Positions 1-7,000 of a DNA stretch of 18,543 nucleotides are shown here, in pieces. The notes below the pieces were generated by a model. That model was given only the letters and a program-made list of their open reading frames with translations, made no database searches and was not told the origin of the DNA. The position numbers and the translations under genes were made by a program. This stretch comes from Eutrophocola sp964629325 (GTDB lineage Bacteria > Pseudomonadota > Gammaproteobacteria > Pseudomonadales > Pseudohongiellaceae). How positions within the stretch are numbered: the stretch's first letter is position 1; every line of letters starts with the position of its first letter. Where the stretch lies: assembly GCA_964629325.1 (NCBI GenBank), contig CAZVSC010000056.1, positions 1-18,543 on the forward strand, written 5' to 3'.

Positions 1-51
1 GGTGAAAATGCGGGTCATACCGCTTTTTCGACCGACTAAGCCAATCGACAT
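1..51 (-). CDS. rplC: 50S ribosomal protein L3, N-terminal fragment (cut by window edge)
   Basis: Only the first 17 codons are in the window, reading MSIGLVGRKSGMTRIFT, the conserved N-terminus of ribosomal protein L3 (GLVGRKxGMTRIF). L3 is an early-assembling 23S rRNA-binding protein whose loop reaches towards the peptidyl transferase centre. The ATG is preceded by GAGG seven bases upstream (positions 59-62), a good ribosome binding site. It is the second gene of the S10 operon after rpsJ, but lies 206 bp away, much farther than the few tens of bases seen in E. coli. The rest of the gene lies left of the window, so length and integrity cannot be judged. Confidence 0.93.
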   Translation of the reverse strand, partial: MSIGLVGRKSGMTRIFT

Positions 52-257
52 TTTAGAACCTCATCGTGTAAGGGGCTTGAACCCACTATGGCCGCTTTCG
101 CGTTACACCATGTATGTGTATAGCGCCCAGTGCCATGTAGCCCCGGGGGCTGTTTCATGTATTTAGAGTGCCAGCAGATTCAGGCTGCAGACACTTACTA
201 CAAATTTATACTGCTAACTTCTTGTTTTTCTTGTTTTTACTTGTTTTTACTACGTTC
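52..257 (-). other. rpsJ-rplC spacer with a possible branched RNA fold
   Basis: This 206-bp stretch separates two genes that are almost adjacent in E. coli. In the minus-strand RNA, GTGTAA (103-108) can pair with TTACAC (66-71), enclosing a CGC-GAAA-GCG tetraloop hairpin and a second hairpin, GGGTTCAAGCCC. This would form a small branched structure ending about 14 nt before the rplC start codon. A short GC hairpin (AGCCC/GGGCT) lies at 139-151. No promoter or U-tract terminator is evident. The structure is seen by eye only; any role in translational control of rplC is inference. Confidence 0.4.
221..249. repeat. Three tandem 9-10 bp repeats (CTTGTTTTTA / TAAAAACAAG)
   Basis: Three consecutive copies of CTTGTTTTT(A) occur at 221-229, 230-239 and 240-249. 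In the transcribed (minus) direction they read TAAAAACAAG TAAAAACAAG AAAAACAAG. They begin about 8 bp after the rpsJ stop codon. The purine-rich, AAG-rich composition continues the last codons of rpsJ (AGC AAG AAG TAA), so repeat expansion may have shaped the S10 tail. Confidence 0.75.
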
Positions 258-587
258 TTACTTCTTGCTTTCGGCCTTGCCCAGGCTGATCTGCACTTCC
301 ACACCAGCAGCCAGGTTCAGCTGCATCAGCGCTTCGACGAATTTCTCCGTCGGCTCGACAATGTCCAGCAGACGCTTGTGAGTACGGATTTCGTACTGGT
401 CACGGGCATCCTTATTGACGTGCGGAGAGATAAGCACTGTATAGCGCTCTTTCCTGGTTGGCAGGGGGATCGGTCCCCGTACGAATGCACCAGTACGTTT
501 CGCGGTATTCACCAGTTCCAGTGTCGACTGGTCAATCAGGCGATGATCAAAGGCTTTCAGCCGAATTCTAATACGCTGGTTCTGCAT
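258..587 (-). CDS. rpsJ: 30S ribosomal protein S10 (NusE)
   Basis: S10 is a head protein of the 30S subunit. As NusE it also partners NusB in antitermination and contacts the NusG C-terminal domain to couple transcription and translation. The protein matches the family over its full length: MQNQRIRIRLKAFDHRLID at the start, the RGPIPLPTRKER loop at about 37-48, and NKDARDQYEIRTH at about 58-70. I chose the ATG at 587 because it begins the universal MQNQRIRI sequence and has GGGAG 11 nt upstream; a GTG at 605 would add six residues of no family similarity. At 109 residues it is about six longer than the E. coli protein: it continues past the usual VQISLG with KAESKK. It is the first gene of the S10 operon and has its own promoter. 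Confidence 0.96.
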   Translation of the reverse strand: MQNQRIRIRLKAFDHRLIDQSTLELVNTAKRTGAFVRGPIPLPTRKERYTVLISPHVNKDARDQYEIRTHKRLLDIVEPTEKFVEALMQLNLAAGVEVQISLGKAESKK

Positions 588-652
588 GCGACCAACTACT
601 CCCACACATCAATAAGTTGTTAAAGAACGAAATGTCGTCAGACATCGTAAAA

Positions 653-684
653 GCGGTGAAATCTGCCTGAGCACATTTCACCGC
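653..684 (-). promoter_or_regulatory. Leader hairpin in the rpsJ 5' UTR, attenuator candidate
   Basis: A perfect 10-bp stem (GCGGTGAAAT with ATTTCACCGC) closes a 12-nt loop at 663-674. In the minus-strand RNA it is followed by UUUUACG, a short U-run, and it lies between the predicted start site (about 692) and the rpsJ start codon. In E. coli the S10 leader carries hairpins through which ribosomal protein L4 causes attenuation and translational repression. Position and shape suggest an analogous element here, but I see no clear sequence match to the E. coli leader, so L4 control is inference. Confidence 0.5.
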
Positions 685-699
685 GAAAAAAGAGCGCAA

Positions 700-728
700 A
701 TTTTACGTGCGCAGGCCCCGCCAGTCAA
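700..728 (-). promoter_or_regulatory. Promoter of the S10 operon (rpsJ)
   Basis: On the minus strand, TTGACT (728-723) and TAAAAT (705-700) are separated by exactly 17 bp, a near-consensus sigma-70 promoter. The sequence after the -10 is TTGCGCTC. This GC-rich discriminator is typical of ribosomal promoters under stringent (ppGpp/DksA) control. Transcription would start near 692-693, giving a leader of about 105 nt before rpsJ. The -10 lies in the loop of a GCGCA/TGCGC inverted repeat followed by a T-run. Confidence 0.85.
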
Positions 729-752
729 GGGCTACAGCGCCGTTTTTTGGGG

Positions 753-781
753 AAAAAAAGCGGGGTGTATAACCCCGCTTT
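753..781 (-). terminator. Intrinsic terminator of rpsL-rpsG-fusA
   Basis: A 9-bp stem, AAAGCGGGG/CCCCGCTTT (757-765 with 773-781), has a 7-nt loop and is followed in the minus-strand direction by a run of seven Ts (759-753). It lies about 85 bp after the fusA stop and just before the rpsJ promoter. It therefore separates the str operon from the S10 operon. The other direction also has a short T-run, so some bidirectional activity is possible, but nothing on the plus strand needs it. Confidence 0.88.
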
Positions 782-831
782 ATTCGCCTGTTTCTGGCCT
801 GTGACCGCGCTCGTACATCTGTCACAAACCG

Positions 832-853
832 CCTGGCGCAACGCGCCGCCAGG
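832..853 (-). other. Stem-loop just after fusA
   Basis: CCTGGCG and CGCCAGG form a 7-bp GC-rich stem about 10 bp beyond the fusA stop. There is no T-run after it on the minus strand, so it is not a classical terminator. It may stabilise the 3' end of the message left by the terminator further downstream. Confidence 0.4.
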
Positions 854-863
854 AAATACTGTC

Positions 864-2963
864 TTATGCAGCGCCTTTTTCGACGATGGCGTCGGCTATG
901 GCCTGCGGTACTTCCGAGTATTTCAGGAATTCCATGGTATAGGTGGCACGGCCCTGGGTGGCTGAACGCAGGTCGGTGGAATACCCGAACATCTCGGACA
1001 GCGGCACCTCGGCGTTGATGACCTTGCCCGATGGGCTGTCATCCATGCCCTGGACAAGACCGCGACGACGATTCAGGTCGCCCATGACATCACCCATGTA
1101 GTCTTCCGGGGTAACCACTTCCACTCTCATGACCGGTTCCAGCAGGGCAGCGTCAGCCTGCAGGGCGCCTTTCTTGAGAGCCATGGAGCCGGCAATCTTG
1201 AACGCCATTTCGCTGGAGTCCACATCGTGGAAGGAACCGTCGAAAATGGTCACTTTCATTGCCAGCAGCGGATAACCTGCCAGACAGCCGTTCTTCATCT
1301 GTTCCTGGACGCCCTTGTCCACGGCAGGAATGTATTCCTTGGGCACCACGCCGCCAACGATCGCGTTGACGAATTCGTATTCGGAATCGGCCGGCAGCGG
1401 CTCAAGGCGCAGCCAGACATGGCCGTACTGGCCGCGTCCACCGGACTGCTTGACGTGCTTGCCTTCGATTTCGACGGTCTTGCGAATGGTTTCACGGTAG
1501 GCCACCTGCGGCTTGCCGATATTCGCTTCGACACCGAATTCACGGCGCATGCGGTCGACCAGTACGTCCAGGTGCAGCTCGCCCATACCGGAAATAATGG
1601 TCTGGCCGGACTCCTCGTCGGTCTCGACGCGGAATGACGGATCTTCCTGGGCCAGTTTGCCCAGCGCGATGCCCATCTTTTCCTGGTCGGCCTTGGTTTT
1701 CGGCTCTACGGCCACGGAAATAACCGGTTCCGGGAAGTCCATCTTTTCCAGGGTGATCTGGTGGTCGATGGAACACAGGGTCTCACCCGTGGTGACGTCC
1801 TTCAGGCCGATGGCGGCGGCGATGTCACCTGCCAGCACTTCCTTGATTTCCTCGCGGGAGTTGGCATGCATCTGCACCATACGGCCAACACGCTCCTTGT
1901 TGTGCTTGAGCGGGTTGTACACGGAGTCACCGGAATTCAGTTTGCCCGAATAGACACGGAAGAATGTCAACGTACCGACAAAGGGGTCGGTGGCGATCTT
2001 GAATGCCAGTGCAGCAAACGGCGCGTTATCGTCGGCTTCACGTGTTTCGACAGTCTCACCGTCTTCCAGGACGCCTTCGATGGCTTTTACTTCGGTCGGT
2101 GCCGGCAGGTATTCAACCACGGCATCCAGCACGGCCTGCACGCCTTTGTTCTTGAAGGCGGAACCACACAGGGTCGGCACGATTTCATTGGCCAGGGTGC
2201 GGATTCGCAGGCCCTTCTTGATCTCGGCTTCGGTCAGCTCACCACCTTCGAGGTACTTGTTCATGAGCTCTTCATTGGCTTCGGCAGCGGCTTCCACCAG
2301 CTCCTCGCGCCATTTTTCACATTCTGCCTGCATATCGGCAGGGATATCCTCGTAAGTGAAGGTGGTGCCCTGGTCGGTTTCGTTCCAGAGAATTTCCTTC
2401 ATCTTGACCAGGTCGATAACGCCCTTGAATTCGTCTTCAGCACCGATGGCCAGCTGGATCGGCACGGCCTTCGCCCCGAGGCGATCCTTCAGCTGCTTGA
2501 CCACTTTCAGGAAGTCGGCACCGGCGCGGTCCATTTTGTTCACGAACACCAGGCGGGGAACTTCATAGCGGTTGGCCTGGCGCCAGACGGTTTCGGTCTG
2601 CGGCTGCACACCGGAGCTGCCGCACAATACAACGACGGCGCCGTCGAGAACGCGCAGGGAGCGCTCCACCTCGATGGTGAAGTCAACGTGTCCCGGAGTG
2701 TCGATGATGTTGATGCGGTGCTGGTCGAACTGCTTGTCCATACCATCCCAGAAACAGGTGGTAGCGGCGGAGGTGATGGTGATACCACGCTCCTGCTCCT
2801 GCTCCATCCAGTCCATAACGGCAGCGCCATCATGTACCTCACCGATCTTGTGGGAGATACCGGTATAGAAAAGTACGCGTTCTGTAGTAGTGGTTTTACC
2901 AGCATCTACATGCGCCACAATACCTATATTGCGATAGCGCTTAATGGGAGTCTTTCTGGCCAC
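864..2963 (-). CDS. fusA: Translation elongation factor G (EF-G)
   Basis: EF-G is the ribosome-dependent GTPase that drives tRNA-mRNA translocation and, with RRF, ribosome recycling. At 699 residues it is full length (E. coli 704). The GTPase motifs are intact: AHVDAGKT at 17-24, RGITI at about 59-63, DTPGH at 88-92 and NKMD at 142-145. Domains II-V follow, with the domain IV region around HDVDSSEMAF near residue 560-570. The start codon is GTG (2963-2961), supported by GAGGG seven bases upstream (2975-2971) and by the conserved N-terminus ARKTPIKRYRNIGI; no ATG fits. It lies 39 bp after rpsG as the third gene of the str operon. Unlike many gammaproteobacteria, no tuf copy follows; a terminator does. 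Confidence 0.98.
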   Translation of the reverse strand: MARKTPIKRYRNIGIVAHVDAGKTTTTERVLFYTGISHKIGEVHDGAAVMDWMEQEQERGITITSAATTCFWDGMDKQFDQHRINIIDTPGHVDFTIEVERSLRVLDGAVVVLCGSSGVQPQTETVWRQANRYEVPRLVFVNKMDRAGADFLKVVKQLKDRLGAKAVPIQLAIGAEDEFKGVIDLVKMKEILWNETDQGTTFTYEDIPADMQAECEKWREELVEAAAEANEELMNKYLEGGELTEAEIKKGLRIRTLANEIVPTLCGSAFKNKGVQAVLDAVVEYLPAPTEVKAIEGVLEDGETVETREADDNAPFAALAFKIATDPFVGTLTFFRVYSGKLNSGDSVYNPLKHNKERVGRMVQMHANSREEIKEVLAGDIAAAIGLKDVTTGETLCSIDHQITLEKMDFPEPVISVAVEPKTKADQEKMGIALGKLAQEDPSFRVETDEESGQTIISGMGELHLDVLVDRMRREFGVEANIGKPQVAYRETIRKTVEIEGKHVKQSGGRGQYGHVWLRLEPLPADSEYEFVNAIVGGVVPKEYIPAVDKGVQEQMKNGCLAGYPLLAMKVTIFDGSFHDVDSSEMAFKIAGSMALKKGALQADAALLEPVMRVEVVTPEDYMGDVMGDLNRRRGLVQGMDDSPSGKVINAEVPLSEMFGYSTDLRSATQGRATYTMEFLKYSEVPQAIADAIVEKGAA

Positions 2964-3002
2964 AACAATGCCCTCAAAAAAAGCAGTTTAATTAAACAGG
3001 AT

Positions 3003-3473
3003 TTAGAAACGGTAGTGCGAGAACGCGCGGTTGGCCTCAGCCATGCGGTGTACGTCTTCACGTTTCCTGACAGCGCTACCACGTCCTTCGGAAGCGTCCA
3101 TGATCTCGCCGGCGAGGCGCAGGGCCATGGATTTTTCACCGCGGGCACGGGAATGCTCCACCAGCCAGCGCATGGACAACGCATTGCGGCGATCTGGACG
3201 TACTTCCACCGGTACCTGGTAGGTGGCACCACCCACACGGCGGGATTTCACTTCCACCAGCGGGGCAATGTTTTCCAGGGCGGTTTCGAAAGCTTCCAGC
3301 GGATCCTTGCCGGTCTTGTCGGCAACCACTTTCAGGGCGCCGTATACGATTTTCTCTGCAACGGATTTCTTGCCGTCCACCATGACGTGGTTCATGAATT
3401 TGGCAAGGGTCTTGTTTCCGAATTTCGGATCGGGAAGAACTTCCCGCTTTGGTACTTCGCGTCTTCTTGGCAT
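3003..3473 (-). CDS. rpsG: 30S ribosomal protein S7
   Basis: S7 nucleates assembly of the 30S head by binding the 3' major domain of 16S rRNA and lines the exit site. All 156 residues align with the family: MPRRREVPKRE at the N-terminus, NHVMVDGKKSVAE at about 28-40, the conserved GGATYQVPVEVRPDRR segment at about 81-96, and AFSHYRF at the C-terminus. A strong ribosome binding site (GAGGAA) sits four bases before the ATG. It lies between rpsL and fusA. In E. coli S7 represses translation of the str mRNA through the rpsL-rpsG intercistronic region, and a hairpin is present in that spacer here. Confidence 0.97.
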   Translation of the reverse strand: MPRRREVPKREVLPDPKFGNKTLAKFMNHVMVDGKKSVAEKIVYGALKVVADKTGKDPLEAFETALENIAPLVEVKSRRVGGATYQVPVEVRPDRRNALSMRWLVEHSRARGEKSMALRLAGEIMDASEGRGSAVRKREDVHRMAEANRAFSHYRF

Positions 3474-3495
3474 GGTTTCCTCGCTTCAGGTTTGC

Positions 3496-3525
3496 CCGGA
3501 ATGCTGACGGAACGTCAGGATCCGG
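3496..3525 (-). promoter_or_regulatory. Intercistronic hairpin, candidate S7 translational operator
   Basis: In the 88-bp rpsL-rpsG spacer, CTGACG (3504-3509) pairs with CGTCAG (3513-3518) around a 3-nt loop. An outer CCGGA/TCCGG pair (3496-3500 with 3521-3525) extends it across a small internal loop (atg opposite ga). It lies about 22 nt before the rpsG start codon. The position matches the E. coli S7 autoregulatory site, which also lies in this spacer. Resemblance to the S7 site on 16S rRNA was not tested. Confidence 0.45.
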
Positions 3526-3561
3526 CCTTACTGGAATTGATGAAAAAAATAATTAATTCAG

Positions 3562-3933
3562 TTACTTAGGTCTCTTTGTGCCGTACTTGGAGCGGCCCTG
3601 CTTCCTGTCGGCGACACCGGAGGTATCCAGGCTGCCGCGCACGGTGTGATAACGCACACCGGGCAGGTCCTTCACCCTGCCGCCCCTGATCAGGATCACG
3701 GAGTGCTCCTGCAGGTTGTGGCCTTCACCACCGATGTAGGAGGTGACTTCATAACCGTTGGTCAGGCGCACACGACAAACCTTGCGCAGGGCCGAGTTCG
3801 GCTTCTTCGGGGTCGTGGTGTAAACGCGCGTGCAGACACCGCGGCGCTGGGGACAACCCTGCAGGGCCGGTACGTCGCTCTTGTCGACCTTGTTTTTCCT
3901 GGGCTTGCGAACCAGCTGGTTGACAGTCGCCAT
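3562..3933 (-). CDS. rpsL: 30S ribosomal protein S12
   Basis: S12 sits at the 30S decoding centre and controls accuracy; it is the streptomycin target protein. The 123 residues match the family closely (E. coli has 124), with CTRVYTTTPKKPNSALRKV at about 34-52 and GGRVKDLPGVRYH at about 84-96. The residues altered in classical streptomycin-resistant mutants are wild type (K43, K88 and P91, counting the initiator Met). D89, the site of beta-methylthiolation in E. coli, is present. GGAG lies six bases before the ATG. It is the first gene of the str operon and follows a strong promoter about 40 bp upstream. Confidence 0.97.
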   Translation of the reverse strand: MATVNQLVRKPRKNKVDKSDVPALQGCPQRRGVCTRVYTTTPKKPNSALRKVCRVRLTNGYEVTSYIGGEGHNLQEHSVILIRGGRVKDLPGVRYHTVRGSLDTSGVADRKQGRSKYGTKRPK

Positions 3934-3966
3934 TCAATGCTCCGGAATTCTGTTCTTTCAGTTAAT

Positions 3967-3995
3967 AAAAGAGGCGCGATTGTAATGATCGCGCC
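3967..3995 (-). terminator. Terminator-like hairpin of rpoBC overlapping the rpsL promoter
   Basis: GGCGCGAT and ATCGCGCC form a perfect 8-bp GC-rich stem (3988-3995 with 3973-3980) with a 7-nt loop. It is followed on the minus strand by TCTTTTATT. RNA reading through from rpoC could form this hairpin and terminate. RNA starting at the rpsL promoter begins in or near the right arm, so lacks the left arm and cannot form it. The T-run is short and interrupted, so termination strength is uncertain. Confidence 0.6.
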
Positions 3996-4007
3996 CTACC
4001 TAGTCAA
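3979..4007 (-). promoter_or_regulatory. Promoter of the str operon (rpsL-rpsG-fusA)
   Basis: On the minus strand, TTGACT (4007-4002) is followed after exactly 17 bp by TACAAT (3984-3979), a near-consensus sigma-70 promoter. The discriminator is CGCGCC, GC-rich as expected for growth-rate and stringent control. Initiation would be near 3971-3973, leaving a leader of about 40 nt before rpsL. The -10 element lies in the loop and inner arm of the overlapping hairpin. Confidence 0.85.
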
Positions 4008-4011
4008 TAAC

Positions 4012-4086
4012 GGATCCAGGATGCAGGATACAAGATACAGGGGGGTACCCGCCTTCCTTGTATCCTGCTTCTTGTATCCTGTATCT
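4012..4086. repeat. Inverted array of 7-bp repeats (consensus RGATACA) after rpoC
   Basis: The left arm is four consecutive heptads on the plus strand: GGATCCA, GGATGCA, GGATACA, AGATACA (4012-4039). The right arm is four heptads in the opposite orientation: TGTATCC, TGCTTCT, TGTATCC, TGTATCT (4059-4086). The centre contains the palindrome GGGTACCC (4043-4050). Several pairing registers are possible; the best are a perfect 12-bp stem (4023-4034 with 4057-4068) and a 15-bp stem with one G-T pair (4020-4034 with 4071-4085). The array ends one base from the rpoC stop codon. Origin and function are unknown. Confidence 0.85.
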
Positions 4087-4087
4087 G

Positions 4088-7000
4088 TTACTCTTCCTCG
4101 TCCTTCTGGGCTGCCTTGCTTTCCGACTCGGCCAGGGCCTCGATCAGTGCAGACTCCACTTCGCTGGCGGAAGGACCTTCATCACTTGAATGACGGGACT
4201 CAGCCTGGCGTTTACGGTTCTCGTGATAGGAGAGTCCGGTACCGGCAGGTATCAGGCGGCCAACCACGACGTTTTCCTTCAGGCCCTGCAGGAAATCCTG
4301 CTTGCCGGTAACCGCCGCTTCCGTGAGGACGCGGGTGGTTTCCTGGAAGGAAGCCGCAGAAATGAACGATTCGGTGGCCAGGGATGCCTTGGTGATACCC
4401 AGCAGGATACGGTCGAACTTCGCCGGTTCCTTGCCTTCCTCGACCAGGCGGGCATTCTCGGAGCGTACACGGATGTACTCTACCTGCTCGCCCTTGATGA
4501 AGCTGGAATCGCCCATCTCGAGGATTTCCGCCTTGCGCAGCATCTGGCGCACGATGACTTCAATATGCTTGTCATTGATGCGCACACCCTGCAGGCGGTA
4601 AACATCCTGGACCTCGTTCACAATATAGTGGGCCAGGGCCTCGACGCCTTTCAGGCGCAGGATATCGTGCGGATTGGGCGGGCCGTCGGAAACGACTTCA
4701 CCCCGTTCGATATATTCGCCTTCAAACACGGTCATCTGGCGCCATTTCGGGATAAGCACCTCGTAGTGGCTGCTGCCGTCGATGGGGTTCACGCCATCGG
4801 TCGGGGTAATGACCAGGCGGCGCTTGCCCTTGGTTTCCTTGCCGAAGCTGACGGTACCGGAGATTTCCGCCAGGATGGCCGGCTCTTTCGGTTTGCGTGC
4901 TTCGAACAGGTCGGCAACGCGGGGCAGACCACCTGTGATGTCACGGGTCTTGGAGCCTTCCTGGGGAATACGGGCGATAACGTCACCGATATTCACCTGG
5001 GCACCGTCCTCGACGCCCACGATGGCCTTGGCCGGCAGGAAGTAGTGCGCAGGCACATTGGTACCCGGCAGGGTCTGTTCCTTGCCTTTGCCGTCAACCA
5101 GGGTGATGGCCGGACGCAGTTCCTTGCCGCCTGAGGGGCGCTCGGACACGTCCATGACGGTGATGTTGGTCAGGCCGGTGATTTCGTCAGTCTGGCGCTT
5201 CACGCTCAGGCCTTCCTCCATGGAGGCGAACTTCACCTTACCGGCAACTTCCACCACGATCGGATGGGTATGCGGATCCCAGGTGGCAACCACCTGGCCG
5301 GCCTTCACTTCGGACTTGTCCGCACCGCGTACCACGGCGCCGTAAGGCAGCTTGTAGCGCTCCTTTTCGCGGCCGTTGGTGTCGTTCACGATCAGTTCGC
5401 CGGAACGGCTTACCACCACCAGGTCACCGTTGGTTCTTTCAACGGTCTTCATGTTGTGCAGGTGGATGGTACCGTCGGTCTTGATCTGGACATTGTCGGA
5501 TGCCGTCGCCCTGGATGCCGCACCACCGATATGGAAGGTACGCATGGTCAGCTGGGTACCCGGCTCACCGATGGACTGGGCGGCAACCACGCCGACCGCT
5601 TCACCAATGTTGGCCAGGTGGCCACGAGCCAGGTCGCGACCGTAGCACTTGCGGCAGATGCCGTTATCGGCTTCACAGGTAATGGGTGAGCGCACGATCA
5701 CTTCGTCGACACCGGCGGTTTCAAGCCTGTCGACCAGTTTCTCATCGATCATGATGCCGGCTTCGATGATGGTGCTGCCATCACTGTCCAGGGCGTCACG
5801 GGCCAGGACACGGCCAAGCACCAGCTCACCGAGCGGCGCAATGATGTCACCACCTTCAATGACGGGGCTGGCGTTCAGACCCTGGTCGGTACCGCAGTCC
5901 TCTTCCTTGATTACCAGGTCCTGGGAAATATCCACCAGGCGGCGGGTCAGGTATCCGGAGTTCGCGGTTTTCAGCGCGGTATCAGCCAGGCCCTTGCGCG
6001 CACCGTGGGTGGAGATGAAGTACTGCAGTACGTTCAGGCCTTCACGGAAGTTCGCGGTGATCGGCGTTTCGATAATGGAGCCGTCCGGCTTCGCCATCAG
6101 GCCGCGCATACCGGCGAGCTGACGAATCTGGGCGGGCGAACCCCTGGCACCGGAGTCGGAGTAGACATACACGGAGTTGAAGGATTCCTGGTCCACTTCC
6201 TCGCCGTCACGGTTGGTGACCTTTTCTTTGGACAGGCCGTCCATCATGGACTTGGCGACCTGGTCATTGGCGCGTGACCAGATATCGATAACCTTGTTGT
6301 ACTTCTCGCCCTGGGTCACAAGACCGGAAGCAAACTGGGATTCGATTTCTGCAACTTCCGCTTCTGCCTCCCCGATCAGGGTGGCCTTCTCGTCAGGGAT
6401 GACGAAGTCGTTCACACCGATGGAAGAGCCGGACCATGTTGAGTAGCGGTAGCCCATGTACATCAGCTGGTCAGCGAAGATAACGGTTTCCTTCAGGCCG
6501 ACGTTGCGGTAGCACATGTTGATGATATGAGAGATCTGCTTCTTCGCCATCTTCTGGTTGACCATGCTGAACGGCAGGCCGGCCGGCACGATGCTGAACA
6601 GGATGACGCGGCCGACGGTGGTTTCCACCAGGCTGGTGTATTCCTGCTTTTCCCGGTTTTCATCGAACAGCACTTCTGTCAGGCGCACCTTGATGCTGGC
6701 CTGCAGGTGGGCAGCATTGGTGCTGAAGGCTTTCAGTACTTCATCCACGTTGGCGAATACCATGCCCTCACCTTTCGCGTTAACACGCTTGCGGGTCATG
6801 TAGTACAGGCCCAGTACCACGTCCTGGGACGGCACGATGATCGGCTCGCCGGAGGCCGGGGACAGGATGTTGTTGGTGGACATCATCAGCGTACGCGCTT
6901 CCAGCTGCGCTTCAAGCGTCAGCGGTACGTGTACAGCCATCTGGTCGCCGTCGAAGTCGGCGTTGTAGGCGGCGCACACCAGCGGGTGCAGCTGGATGGC

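Noticed and set aside
66..108. A tRNA gene in the rpsJ-rplC spacer
   Set aside because: Only a T-arm-like hairpin and an acceptor-like closing stem are present; there is no anticodon arm, full D arm or CCA end.
36..158. A 40-codon minus-strand frame (MKQPPGLHG...) in the rpsJ-rplC spacer overlapping the start of rplC
   Set aside because: No ribosome binding site precedes it and it overlaps rplC out of frame. A leader peptide cannot be excluded, but nothing supports one.
588..605. A GTG start at 605 that would lengthen S10 by six residues
   Set aside because: The universal S10 start MQNQRIRI begins at 587, and the extra residues are not part of the family.
1761..3569. A 602-residue open frame on the plus strand
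   Set aside because: It runs antisense through fusA and rpsG, which are unmistakable on the minus strand. Its protein has no recognisable domain, and long antisense frames are common opposite genes with biased codon use.
4012..4086. A CRISPR array or insertion-sequence end
   Set aside because: The units are 7 bp without spacers, and no transposase gene or target duplication is visible.
3646..4311. A 221-residue plus-strand frame across the rpoC-rpsL spacer
   Set aside because: It crosses the 3' ends and starts of two conserved minus-strand genes, a promoter and the heptad repeat; nothing in it resembles a protein family.
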